Shown: one piece after another, positions 42,201 through 53,660 of the stretch
How positions within the stretch are numbered: position 1 is the stretch's first letter
Layout: each line of letters starts with the position of its first letter
Assembly (NCBI RefSeq): GCF_905220365.1
Contig: NC_061143.1
Coordinates: forward strand, 1,364,001 to 1,428,000
Direction: 5' to 3'
Origin: Vanessa cardui
Lineage: Eukaryota; Arthropoda; Insecta; Lepidoptera; Nymphalidae
DNA length: 64,000 nucleotides
Notes under the pieces: generated by a model
What the model was told of the DNA's origin: nothing
The model's database searches: none
The model's input: only the letters and a program-made list of their open reading frames with translations
Translations under genes and position numbers: made by a program

Positions 42201-45200
42201 GTGATTTAGATGCATCACTGAGTCCCCTGTGAAGCACGAGTGCGTTTTTGCATGGGAATAGAATAATATATTAGCGTGTGGTACCGGCGTGCACGGCGAG
42301 GAGACCGTGGTAGAGGTACGCGTGGAAGTGCGCCGGGTCGACGTTGAGCGCGTCGCCGGCGCCCGACAGGATACTCAGCACGGTGTTGACGCAGAGCAAC
42401 TTCTCGTGCGCGCCCACCTGCTCGTCGCGCAGCAGCCGCGACAGGATGGCCACCAGGTCCGAGTAGTACTCCAGGTTGATGATGTGCGTGAACCTGGAAA
42501 GAGTCGAGATGGCCCAGTGGTAAGAACGCGCGCATTTTAACCGATGATTGCGGTTTCAAACCCAGGCGAGCACCGCTGATTCATGTGCTTAATTTGTCTT
42601 TATAATTCATCTCGTGCTCAGCGGTGAAGGAAAACATCGTGAGGAAACCTGCATGTGACAAATTTCATAGAAATTCTGCCACATGTGTATTCCACCGACC
42701 CGCATTGGAACAGCGTGGTGGAATATGTTCCAAAGCTTCTCCTCAAAGGGAGAGGAGGCCTTTAGCCCAGCAGTGGGAATTTACAGGCTGTTGTTGTTGT
42801 GTTGTATGTCCTTCCTTGGAAGTCAAATTTGCTTCATACCAAATTTGAAAAATGAAATTCGGTTCAGTGGTTTGGTTGTGAAAGAGCGACGGACAGACAG
42901 AGTTACTTTCACATTTATAATATTAGTATATATAGAATTTAGATGATATATAGAATTTCGATTCCAGGATCGACCGGACGACCGCATCTTAACGTCGCCC
43001 CGACTCGATCACAAACCCATCATAACTCGATGTCCGAGTGGGGTCGCTTGGGCGCACCTGGCGAGGCCGGTGAGCGCGGCGGCGAGCAGGCCGGGGCGCG
43101 GCGCGGCCTTGAGCAGGCGGAAGTAGATGTGGAAGAGCGCGCGCGCCACGTCGGCCAGCAGCGCGCGCCGCGCCGCCGCGCTCTCCTGCGCGCGCGTCTC
43201 CAGCAGCTCGCGCTCCACCTCTTTCAGCTTCTTGGCGCGCTGCGCGGACACATACCAGTATAGCACGAGCTCAACACTTGTTATAAAATAAATGAGAGAA
43301 TAGGCCATTTGACTGGTTTTTAAAATCAATTTTATATTACTGAGTAGAGATTAAGGAACATATTTGCCGAAAAATGTCATATTAAAAATTCCATATTTAA
43401 ATAACGCGCGAAAACGCTACTTGGACAATATGGCGCTGCAATGGGGTCGGTGACGTCAGTTTGCTGTATTTTAATCTGTGGTACATATAGTAGAAAAGCA
43501 AGGTTTACAAGTGACTTCATCATAAGCCCGGTCAATCAGGAGCGTTTCGTGTCACGTGACAAACGTTTGAAAAAATGCATTTTTATTTATTTATTGATAT
43601 TTGAATAAATTAAGTATTATTTTCAAGTTTCGTTAGTAAATAACCATTTCCAAACTCATAATATACACTGATTACAATAATTCACAATTTATTTTTCGGA
43701 TTGTCAAATAGCCTATTAAATCCTTTTCGCGCGGCCGCACTTGACCGAGTCGATATCGTCGCACCACGAACCTTCTTCTCCTTCTTAGACAGGTTAATGA
43801 TCCGCTTCTTATGCTTCTCTTCTTGCCGCTTCTTGTTTTGCAGGTCGGCCTCCTTGTCCAGGTCCACGTCCTTGATTTTCAGCGACAGCAGGCAGTCGAG
43901 CGCTGAGGGGTGGATGCGGTCGCCGCGACGTTTCACCAGCTGATTGATAAGGCGAACGATCTGTGAAGTTGTGATGTTTCATCAATTTCATGGGCCGTCT
44001 TGAACAAGTCGACTGTCGCGTCGACAAAGCGGTATAGGGTTCGAGTTAAAGACGCCAAGTTTTTGACTCCAAGTGAAGAATCCTAAACGGAAAGAAAATT
44101 CCGCAGAATTTTTTAACTTTGCCTTCAAAAATTCAACCCCTTAGTTAAAAAAAATCTTTAAGAAATGATGTTATCTTAAACTGCTCCGGATGGTAAGATA
44201 GGTAAGACAGGCACTGACGGTGAGCGTGATCTCCCCGCGGCGGTCGGCGGCGAACACGGCGACCGCGCATGCGCACACGAGCTGGCGCACGCGCGCGTCG
44301 GCCGCGCCCAGCAGTGGGACCACGCTCTGCGCGATGTTCGCGGCGTAGTTGAAGTCGGGCCGCGCCGACAGCATGCCGCACATGCAGCGCACGCTCACCA
44401 GACCCAGCGACACCGCCGCGCTCTCTGCCGCCCTGCCGACACAATCACACAGCGGCACACATGTGTAATCGAACGATTGAACGCTGTCATTTGTAGGTCG
44501 CTTTTTAGCAACTTTGTCCTATCTGTGACGTCACGACCACACTCACTAACTCGATAGCGGTACACGTGTGTAATCGAACGATTGAACGCTGTCATTTGTA
44601 GGTCGCTTTTTAGCAACTTTGTCCTATTTGTGACGTCACCGGCCAGCGAGGCGCGTTGAAGCAGCGTTTTAGAGTAAGGCCCAAACGCCCCCCAAAAGGG
44701 GAGGGACTATCTTTCAACACACTTTTTAAAGAGGATTGTGAAGCAAATACGGTCATAAAATGTAACTCTTCTGTAAACAAATTAATATTTATAAATTATT
44801 ACCTTTTATTAAAAAAATCTATATTCATATTAACAAATACAATTTTATTCACACTATCTGACTATCCATCTTACATGATTTTCAGTAGCGTCATAGAAAG
44901 TTAGGCTAGAATTGAAAATTTCTTCTACCTAACTTTCTATGACGCTACTGTAAATGATGTAACTGAACTGATCATTAATTGGTCAGTTTCAGGCTGTGAT
45001 GTAACAGACAACGAATGAGGATTCAGATTAAGGCCAGACCGGCTTTAACGTAACTAATACATATGAAAAATAGTTGCGCAACTCACCGGTTATCACCTTT
45101 CTTGCGTCTGAACACGTTCGCCGCTTTCTCTAACCTCTGCAGATATCTCTTGTAGAATTCCAATAGTTCTTTTTCGTATTTATACAATGTGAGTGTGTCC

Positions 45201-48200
45201 TTCTTTACTGGAAATAGACAAAATAATTAAATAAACTAAGAAACATTGTATAGTATTTAAGTATTTCAACTATACTTTGTCTTCTTCTTTCAAAATGTTA
45301 AATAATTAACGACGAAAAGAGACAAATGAGTGTGTATTATTCACTCCAAATACATTTATAGAATTTAGTTTAATAAATCTATTATGTACAAAATATATGG
45401 ATGAAAAAATAACAAAATGTCGCACGAGGATCTGCTTGTGTTTTAGAAGTGTGAGTGTCAGGTATAAGTCACAAATTTATAGTCTATGACCGCCTTCGAG
45501 TTTTAAGCCTTATAATTTTATTTCTTTATATAATAACGGTTTGTCGTGAAAGAGCAACAATCAGACAGACAGGAGTTACTATCACATTTATAATATTACT
45601 ATAAATAATGTCTGAGGTCACTTATATACTTACGTTTAACATCTGAATAATCTTGATGACGTATCTTGTAGTCGGGCAGGATGTCGCAGAATACTTCAGC
45701 AGCGGAGATAGTGGCCAGCTTACGCACTGAGATCAGATTCTGTGATCCATCTTTAAGTCGTTCATCCATCAGATATAGAATTGGGAACAAGTTTTTCAAC
45801 TGGAACAATTAAATTATTTATTAGTTTTCTTTATGTAATTGAATAGATTATGTTGTCATTTTTTTTTATTTGGCGGTGTTAACAATGGTATAGGTTTTCC
45901 ATGCACAAAAATGGCTAACCATCAGAGAACTGAAACTGACCTTTCTTTAAAGAATGAAATTTAAATATTAATTAATTACTATCATTTTATGGAATTATAA
46001 GTTTATTTACTACTTTATTTATATTTTTACATGGTAGGCTACTAGATATCCTTATATAGGAAGAAATATAACTATGCTAGTTATGTCTACACACCAGTAA
46101 GTCATAAAAATTTCTTTTCGAAAATGTTCAACAGTTATATTTCAGCCAATTTATGAAGAGCTTAATCAATTACAATTAAACCTGCCTCATAAATCACTTG
46201 TTACTTTTGTAGGTTTTAATAATTTTATAACTGAGTTTCTTTCGCGTTTTCTTCTCAGGTCAGGGCTTTTTCCGAACTGGTGGTAGTGTTTAATTTGATT
46301 ACCAATAAGTAAGTGCAATGCTTCTACATTGAATAAAGGCATTTGAGTTTGAGTTTAATATGTATTAATGTATAGTACGACACAAATTAGATGTAGCATC
46401 GGAAAATGCAATGGAATGAAAATAAAACCGATTACTGCCGATATACACAACCAATAGAAATAGCTCTCTATCGCGCCATTCGACGCTATTCGCCACTATA
46501 GATTCTCGCGTCAGAGAAAGCGAGTGCATGTATATCGACCCGTCAAATTGACGAATATATTGGGTCATATGATATTACAAGTTATTACGTTTGTGCAAAG
46601 ATCATATTCGCATGAGACATAAATATTGATAATTTGGGATACCGTACTTAATTCGGATGTGATCGGTTTCACGAATTTTGCCGATGCGACATCTAAGTTT
46701 TGTCGTACTATATGTAATGTAATAATAAACACCTTTTTTTCTGGACTCTCCAATAAAGATGAGCATAGAGCTCCTATTCTGAGCTTCTCATGATTCAATC
46801 TGTCACGTCTTTGCGCCATTAATTCAACTGTCGTGACAACATCTTTGTCTCCTGCTTGTTCTTCCTCAGCTGTGACCTCCATGCCAGAATCTGATTCAGA
46901 ATCTGCTTCCTCATCATCAGATTTTTCTTCATCTTGCTCATCATTTTCTTGCTCTGTTTCAGATTCTAAATAATCATAATTAAACGATATAATATATTAG
47001 TCAGATAGTAATAAAAAATTACAAGATATTGAGTTCATTTACTATAATTTATTAACCAATATAATTAGTTAAGGATAAAATAGTTGTTTCTCAGGATAAA
47101 ATAAATCACCTTGTGCTGAGTTTTTACTTCAGACAAGAGAAAGCAATTTTTTTTCTTCTTTATTTAAAGAGTTTATTCCTTACAACGAATATGCCACTCC
47201 GTAAAATTAACTATAGAGTAATTAAAGTTAAGTTAGTGAATACTACTTATAATATTACATTGTCCTTCCTATTACTATAAATAAATATAAATATAAATAA
47301 ATATGAGACAACATCACATACATTACTCTGATCCCAATGTAAGTAGCTGAAGCACTTGTGTTATGGAAATCAGAAGTAACGATGGTACCACAAACACCCA
47401 GACCCAAATCAACATCGAAAACGAATGGTAATCTACGTCGACTTGGCCGGGAATCGAACCCGGGACCTCAGAGTGGCGTACCCATGAAAATCGGTGTACA
47501 CACCACTCGACCATAGATTACTAAGCTTAAAAAATTTTATTAATAGAGAAGCTTTTTCTGTATTGGGTTCCACTAAAATGGTATTTAAGTATCCCACACA
47601 TGATTTTAATTGAGATACAAATGGAAAAATAGCATTTATATGTTACATTGTGGCATTGAACGATATTGTGTTAAATTACAAGTCATACTTTTTAGCAACA
47701 ATTAAAGCCTTATCTCTTCCTGTGTTACAGAGATGATTGTCTTACATACTTATTAGAGTAAAACCTACCTTCACATTCTTCCACCCTTTCCTCGATACCC
47801 GACTTAGTCTTAATAGGTAATAGAGTTCTTATTTTTTTGGTTGGTCTTTCAGCCTGTTCTTTCTCGTATTTCTCTTCCATGTCTGTGTCATCCGTGTCAC
47901 TCTCAGCGCCGCTGTCACTGTTTGCATTTCTGGTAGGCTTGGCTGGCTTTGGTAATTTCTCTTTACCTCTTTTACGTTTTGATCCACGTCTGAAATAATT
48001 TTTAAATTTAGACTTTGACAACTAGTTCCTGTTATTTATTTATAAAGTTATAATAATAGATTTTTACGTTTTGTAAAGCAATAATATCTGACCCAATCTT
48101 TGACTTCACCAAAATCACATTCAGCCTTTTGTTAAAGCAGAAAATGTATAACATTAATATAAGATTTGAGGGTAACCAAAAAATATGACGACACTCTGCT

Positions 48201-48834
48201 CAGAAAGTGGTGACGTACGGGGGAAATCAGTTACACTGACTAATAGAAAAAATTGAGTTAATGGGCTTGTTATTTTCAAAAAGTGTCATATTCATAGTAC
48301 TATCATTAATGATAGTTGTAAAAAGATTTTAACCATTGCTGGTTATTGTGGAATTTACATTTATTGCTCCTGTTTAATCTTTAGAATGTTCCACCTGTCT
48401 TTCGTTCTATAATCACAGTTTGAAGGCAATATGTATCAAGTGTTGTGGGTATTTGTATATGATATGATACTCACTTATTCTCCTGCTCTTTCTCAGGTAT
48501 ATTAGACAAGAGCTGAGGCTGCTTCGCTATTCTAGAAGTAATATACCGCTGTTCGTCCTCGTCCAACATATCGGCCCATTCATTGCTGGAAGATTCACTT
48601 TCACTGCTATACTCCAGCTGATTTTGTGTCGGTTGCTTCTGTTTCTGCACCTTTGTTCTGTGTCTCTGCAGCTTTAGTTTACCCTGCTTCTTCATTTTAT
48701 TTGTAGTTTGATTGTTTCTTTTAACTTTACTAATCTTCGCTTTGCCTTTTTTCTGAAATATACAATAGTTTATGTAATGAACCTGTAAATGCACCAAAAT
48801 ACAAATCAGAGAGATTTCGAATACGTACCGCCAT
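39265..48834 (-). CDS. NOC3L: Nucleolar complex protein 3 homologue
   Basis: Thirteen exons in transcript order: 48829-48834, 48475-48752, 47769-47989, 46733-46965, 45634-45799, 45087-45207, 44219-44432, 43772-43960, 43058-43239, 42285-42493, 41082-41260, 40165-40370 and 39265-39460. They sum to exactly 2400 nt, giving 799 residues (human 800). Signatures in order are RTLLPIKTKSGI (exon 3), SVRKLATISAAEVFCDI and DYKIRH (5), RPDFNYAANIAQSVVPLL (7), LSLKIKDVDL (8), LFHIYFRLLKAAPRPGLL (9), VNTVLSILSGAGDALNVDPA (10), RAHYHPHVRRVAA (12) and YDSSQMAFKPP (13). NOC3 pairs with NOC2 in pre-60S ribosome maturation and has also been linked to replication licensing. Exon 1 contributes only Met-Ala. Exons 2-6 are AT-rich while 7 and 9-12 are extremely GC-rich. 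The exon 12 donor is ambiguous among overlapping GTs; phase selects the one used. Confidence 0.95.
39745..40062 (-). mobile_element. Metulj-like SINE copy
   Basis: The tail is made of AAAGT repeats and the tRNA-like head ends near 40062. It lies in the last intron of NOC3L. Confidence 0.85.
40383..40596 (-). mobile_element. LINE 3'-end repeat, family A
   Basis: A copy of the repeat described at 13912. It starts 13 bases upstream of NOC3L exon 12 (40370) in the transcript sense, so its ATCAAAAATCAAAATC tail repeats abut the acceptor region. Confidence 0.7.
40718..41012 (+). repeat. LINE 3'-end repeat, family B
   Basis: The best-preserved copy. It runs from GGTAGGGCTTTGTG, through GTAGGTACCACCCACTCATC and GACCACTTACCATCAGGTGG, to CCTATACCATAAAAA and a poly(A) run. 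Other copies: 4040-4262 and 4862-5031 (inverse), 29425-29612, 60830-61079. It is probably the 3' end of a LINE. It lies in NOC3L intron 11. Confidence 0.6.
41440..42062. repeat. Interspersed repeat shared with the left end of the window
   Basis: About 540 bases match positions 1-490, including CTGGTTTTCAT, TAAAAGTGGTTTCAAG and GTGACGTCACTGAACG-like phrases. This copy extends further 5' and holds two TGACGTCA octamers (41486-41493 and 41873-41880). It lies in NOC3L intron 10. No coding frame; element type unknown. Confidence 0.65.
42501..42800 (+). mobile_element. Metulj-like SINE abutting a NOC3L acceptor
   Basis: Full-length copy with head at 42501 (GAGTCGAGATGGCCCAGTGG) and tail of GTT repeats. 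It is antisense to NOC3L. Its head begins 8 nt upstream of exon 10 (42285-42493) and supplies the pyrimidine-rich stretch before the acceptor. Confidence 0.88.
42836..42935. repeat. Repeat fragment with ATAATATTAGTATA terminus
   Basis: It contains GACGGACAGACAGAGTTAC and ends ATTTATAATATTAGTATA. Related fragments occur at 45530-45606, 59612-59712 and 61553-61790. The phrases are common in Lepidoptera and are often attributed to Helitron-like elements; I am not certain of the class. Confidence 0.4.
43301..43717. mobile_element. MITE family 1, copy 3
   Basis: Inverted ends TAGGCCATTTGACTGG and TTGTCAAATAGCCTA. The interior carries TGACGTCA (43451-43458) and GTCACGTGAC. It lies in NOC3L intron 8. 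Confidence 0.75.
44451..44639. repeat. Tandem direct repeat of about 84 bp
   Basis: Two near-identical units (44451-44534 and 44556-44639) share GTGTAATCGAACGATTGAAC, GTCATTTGTAGGTCGC and end in TGTGACGTCAC. They lie in NOC3L intron 6, starting 19 bases upstream of exon 7. Confidence 0.85.
44883..44950. repeat. Inverted repeat with 23-bp perfect arms
   Basis: CAGTAGCGTCATAGAAAGTT plus AGG at 44883-44905 is mirrored exactly at 44928-44950, leaving a 22-base loop. It lies in NOC3L intron 6. Confidence 0.85.
46373..46711. mobile_element. MITE family 2 (TAGTACGACACAA ends), copy 2
   Basis: About 340 bp with inverted ends TAGTACGACACAAATTAGAT and CTAAGTTTTGTCGTACTA, bordered by TA. Other copies: 948-1226, 62143-62303 and a one-ended copy at 54836-55112. 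Its right end is 20 nt from the splice donor of NOC3L exon 4. Confidence 0.8.
47276..47516 (-). mobile_element. tRNA-derived SINE, family 2 (copy 2)
   Basis: Same head (B box GGTTCGATTCCC on the minus strand), body and TAAATA-type tail as the copy at 14770. It lies in NOC3L intron 3. Confidence 0.8.
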
Positions 48835-49447
48835 TTTTGTATATTTGTATTTAGTATTAAATATAAATTAAAACTTTTTAATATAATGAAAATACAAAAA
48901 TTATCAACGTGAGTTCTCTTGACACTTATCAGTTTGACAACTAATAAAAGCATGCGTTTCTGACAGTTGATATTCTTGATATTTACGTTTCGATCTTCAA
49001 CAAACTGTAAAGTAAATGGTTGACGTTATAGAATATTTTAATTCACCGGTTTGCACATTTTTTATGTTATTAAGAGATGTGAATGTGTATGTATATAATT
49101 AAGTTAATAATTATATTTTTTTCTTTAGAGTATGATACAGGAACTGATAATGTTCGTTTAATAAATGTTCATAACCTGTGAAGTAATGCGTGAAAAGTAT
49201 AAAACAAGTTTTGTTGTGCCTATACGCCGTTTTTGAACGTACTCAAACTTTCTAAACGTCAAGTCTGTTATAAAGACCTCGAAACTTTCTTGAGCTTTGA
49301 AATTCTTGTTTTTCTAGTTTCCTTACTTTGAATAATCGATTGGCACGCCTATCTCAACAATTTAATATCAGTTTTATTGAAGAAAAGTACAAAGAAGAGC
49401 CTTTTGTAATGTGAATCCAAGTTTATAATCAGTGAAAAGTTTTCGCG
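48835..49447. promoter_or_regulatory. Divergent intergenic region between NOC3L and the RGS12/loco-type gene
   Basis: 613 AT-rich bases between the two start codons, with no repeats and no other gene visible. Confidence 0.4.
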
Positions 49448-52400
49448 ATGGTGCCTCAACAGCAAAGACGGAGACGCCGTAGAGCAGCTTTATCACGGAC
49501 TACGGAGCGACGTGTGATAGTTGTTAGAGGTCCTGGTGGTTTCGGATTTACCATAGCGGGGCAGCGACCCTGTGTGGTGTCGGCTGTTGCCGCTGGCGGG
49601 CCAGCGGAAAGAGCCGGACTACGAGCTGGGGATGCTTTGCTAGCTGTTGACGGGGCGAGTGTAGCTAGAGCTCCGCATGCGTCTGTCGCTCGACTTGTCG
49701 CATCAGCCCCTGAGCCGATAGCACTGAGTGTAGCGCCGAGAGATTCCCCGCCTACAGATACGGAGGATACAGAGCCTGAAGAGCGAGCGAGAACAAGACG
49801 GAGATACCCTCCTCCGCGCCGCAGACCGCAACCAGCCATGCTACATCATCCAGGTGATAAAAATTATAAATGTTTTTTATTAATCATAGAATGAATTCAA
49901 GATTGTCAATAATCTGTGCCATAATTTAATTAGTAAATTGCTTTTAAGTACTTTACAAGCACTTTTGAATAGTTGTTTTATAAAGATCTGGGCTTTAAAC
50001 TATTGTAAAATTGTTCTGGCGAAGAATGTAAATTATACTTAGGAAAAAGGCTATAAATAACTAACTTATTACTTGTTTTGATTTTATTTGATAATTTGAC
50101 CTAATAATATATGGAAATATATATTTAATGTGGATTATATAACATAAATAATTAAATCCCCTGGCTTGGAAGGATATTCTTTTTGAGTACTATTTTTTGA
50201 CAAATACTAAGTTATTGACATTACATAGTCAATAAAGCCTTATTTTTGGCAGTTTTCAGGCATATGAAACATAAATTAATTTTGTGTAAAGTAAAAAAAG
50301 TAAAGTAACAGCCTGTAAATTCCCACTGCTGGGCTAAAGGCCTCCTCTCCCTTTGAGGAGAAGGTTTGGAACATATTCCACCACGCTGTTCCAATGCGGG
50401 TTGGTGGAATACACATGTGGCAGAATTTCTATGAAATTTGTCACATGCAGGTTTCCTCACGATGTTTTCCTTCACCGCTGTGCACGAGATGAATTATAAA
50501 GACAAATTAAGCACATGAATCAGCGGTGCTTGCCTGGGTTTGAACCCGCAATCATCGGTTAAGATGCACGCGTTCTAACCACTGGGCCATCTCGACTCAT
50601 ATTTCATATTCAATTTTGTGTATTAGGAATATTTCTGAAAAAACTTAAAAATAAAATTACTTTATCTTTTCAGGCTTCTCATTAATAGGAGTATTTGTAA
50701 GTTGTTTATATTTATGCCTGCAATGTATTGTTTTTTAGTTTTTACACTGTTTTTGACTTTAAGAACAATTTTGTTTGTTTTATTGTGACAATAGATATAT
50801 ATATATTTCTGCTGACCTGTCTGTCAAGACAGAACAGAACAGAAACAAAACAGAAACAGAACAGATCAGGCCAAGAAAATATTGGAATTAATTTGAAATT
50901 GTAATTGCATAAGTTTTAGTCATAAATATTTATGAGCAGTAGCTTTCATAAAGAAGTATGAATTCATGGCTTATAAATCCCGAAAAATTAGTGTTTTTGT
51001 CTCAACATTAACAGCTTTAGTTGATTATGAGCTTAAAGAAAATGGAATCAGTATATAGTGGTCAGTAATGACTGATGGGCTAATATTTTTGGCTTAACAG
51101 AAATTTTATTTTACAAATACATGTAAAAAAGCAATATGTGACAGTTTTGGATGCAATATGCATTTATGTTTATGGTCAAAAACCTGTGTGTATAAGTAGA
51201 ATGTAAACCTCATTTGTGTACCTACATTTCTTTGGTGCTTCTGTCCTGCCCACATTGCATATAAAAATAGTAATTTTTTTTACAAGTTTTCTAGCACCAA
51301 CACTATTCTATTTTATTTGCACATTTTTGATTTTGTACAAAACTACTAAACTTTAAAAATATTTTAGATTATCATAACATTACGAATGAAATTTTCAGGT
51401 TGTCAAGCGGCTCCAAGTACATCGAGTGTCAACGAAATTTTGCAGAATCTGAGTCGTGCACAACTCACGCCCAGTCACATCGCCAGACTCGAGTGTCGCG
51501 CTGTGGTCGGCTACTTGGGAACGATAGAGACACCGCAGGCCTCCCCGAGTGCTGCCCCGGGCAACGTGCGCACCGCCGTCCGTAAGCTAAGACAAGAAAG
51601 ACGCACAGCTGCCCCCGTATTGCTATCCGTTCTCCCAAACGCTTTGCTCCTTCGACGACCGAATGGCCAAGTTCTTGCTCAATATCAGAGGGAGAGAATC
51701 GTTTACGCGGGCTGTGGATCAGATGCGGATAGGCGGTTCTTTGGACTCGTCACAGCAGCTGAGATTACCGATTTAGAAGCGGAAGCGTCGCACAGTTGTC
51801 ACGTGTTCGCCGTCGATCCCCGAATGGCCGAACACGAGGCTCATTGCGTAAGGGCAAGGGAATTCCAAGTGTCCTGCACTAGAGATCCAGTTGCAGAACG
51901 TTGTTTGGAATTTCCACCATCTGCGGAGTATGTTGTCGGTGTTATACGAGGCATGTACTCGCTGCCTCCAGACGATTGTGCCAGTCCTACGATTCAGCAG
52001 ATTTCGAAGTTAGCCGTGAAAGGAGACAGTCCAGCTTTGGGAAATTTTTCGAGATGCAATCGACCAGTAATAAGAGGTCCACGAGATCGAAGGCCGAGAG
52101 ACGAGGCACGAATCGAACCGCCGGAGTTCGTAGCGAATTCTCCGCAGCCAAGCAATCACAGCGAAGTGACGACGACATCGAGCAATAGCGACTCCGGTAT
52201 CGGCTTTCATAACGATTGTCGTAACATAGCCGATAGGATATTAGTCGTCGATTTCGCTGGACAACAACCGGCCCCGAATCGATTCCGCCAGGAAATTCCG
52301 CGTAGGCCGCTCGGCTTAGTTGGCTGCAGTAGCTTCGAAGCGGACGGCTCATTTCTCTCGAACACTACACCCGTTGTCGACGGATTTGGTGGGCAGGGAC

Positions 52401-53360
52401 GGCCCTTAAATTTAGATGATGTAATTCTGAACGCCAATGATCTCCCGCGTCAACTGAATAATAGAACTGACGAAGATACGTACAACTACAACAACGTGTA
52501 CGGCAATGTTCCATCCGGCTCGAGGAGCTTCAACGGAGCGGTGTACGATCAGGTGTACACGGAGAACGAGGGTCATTACGAGTTCATTTCATCCCATCTC
52601 GAAATGGATGAAATAGATCGCGTCGCGGAGACTTTTAATTCGGTCGAGATATACGAAGAGAGGCAGCACCGAGTGGATTACCAGTCGACCGAGTCGGTGG
52701 AGAACGTTACGGTGATATCCGGAACGAGCAAGGCGAGTGTGGACTCTGTGTCCGTATACTCGTCCCGCAGTCACGAGGACACGCGACCGGCTCGGAAGAA
52801 GCACCTGCAAGCGTCACTGGATGATATGCTGGTGTGCGGGCTCAGGGATCCCCCCGCCCCCATAGATAAGGACGACGGCAAGTTCCTTCACCCCGGAACT
52901 GTCAAATGCAAGGTAATTTTTTTTAATTATTATACATAAAACAAATGTTTTTCTTTTTGATGTTGAATTAAAGGTATAACGAAGGTGATAAACTTTTGTT
53001 CACTTTAAAACTAACCCGCATTGAAAGGTGTGGTGGAATGTGTTCCAAACTTTCTTTCAAAGGGAGAGATAGCTCAGCAGTGGGAAATTTACAGGCTGCT
53101 CTTGTTGTTATAATTAAAAAAAAAATCTTACCTTACATTTACAGATTCGAAAATCGAAACCGCTGAACATCCTCAGCAAGACCCGGCACATGCTCACGGG
53201 CAGGGCGGACCGGCAGCGCCAGCGCGAGCGGGAGCGCCAGTCGCTGAGCGCCAGCGCGGGCGACGTGTCGGGCGCGGGGGGCGCGGGCGGCGCGGGCGGC
53301 GCGGGGGGCGCGGGCGCGCTGCCCGCCGCCGCCAGCGAGCCCGACCTCCGCGACGCGCAG
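49448..53360 (+). CDS. RGS12/loco-type regulator of G-protein signalling, 5' part (PDZ and PTB domains)
   Basis: Three exons are visible (49448-49853, 51399-52912 and 53145-53360), giving the first 712 residues in frame. The gene must continue beyond the window. Residues about 21-98 are a PDZ domain with the carboxylate-binding loop GPGGFGFTIAG and AGLRAGDALLAVDG. Residues about 166-320 are a PTB domain: VVGYLGTIE, DRRFFGLVTAAEI, SCHVFAVDP and CLEFPPSAEYVV match RGS12. SSNSDSGIGFHND and ILVVDFAG (about 396-425) are an RGS12 hallmark. RGS12 and Drosophila loco add an RGS domain, Ras-binding domains and a GoLoco motif, and speed GTP hydrolysis on Gi/o subunits. None of those lies in the window. 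Exon 3 includes a Gly-Gly-Ala repeat. The start has an Arg-rich leader (QQQRRRRRRAA). Orthology to loco rather than a separate RGS12 is inferred. Confidence 0.85.
50285..50598 (-). mobile_element. Metulj-like SINE copy
   Basis: Full-length, with a tail of AAAGT repeats at 50288 and head ending at 50598. It lies in intron 1 of the RGS12/loco-type gene. Confidence 0.88.
53015..53110 (+). mobile_element. Metulj-like SINE 3' fragment
   Basis: Only the 3' part survives: ACCCGCATTG through GTTCCAAACTTTCT to TTTACAGGCTG and a GTT tail. It ends about 35 bases before RGS12/loco exon 3. Confidence 0.75.
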
Positions 53361-53392
53361 GTCAGTGCTTAACTTACCCTTACGCTATGCAG

Positions 53393-53660
53393 GGCCGTCT
53401 TTAACCTATTGGAGGCCCTAAGCATATTAGGATAATGGAGCCCCTATGAATTTGTTAGAATAGACATAGAATCTTTCATTGTTCTTCAATTTGAGAATAT
53501 ATAATGCGTTTAAATACCTAGTTACTGATATATTACAATCTTTATAGGTTCTGGATGTATCGGAAAAGTCAGATTCTTTATTTTGAAAATCTACAGATCG
53601 TTTTTATTTGATCTGCGCGCCCCTATCGGTCCTGTGGCCTTGGGTACTTGGCCAAAGTGC
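53393..53660. mobile_element. hAT-like element fragment
   Basis: It begins CAGGGCCGTCTTTAACC, a typical hAT-type end, followed by GGAGGCCCTAAGC. A matching right end is not clear; GCGCCCCTATCGG near 53620 may be the decayed interior. Confidence 0.4.

Noticed and set aside
50671..50695. A possible 23-nt mini-exon in RGS12/loco intron 1 (acceptor TTTTCAG, donor GTAAGT).
   Set aside because: Including it breaks the reading frame into exon 2, whereas exon 1 joined directly to exon 2 keeps phase 1 and gives a continuous PDZ-PTB protein.
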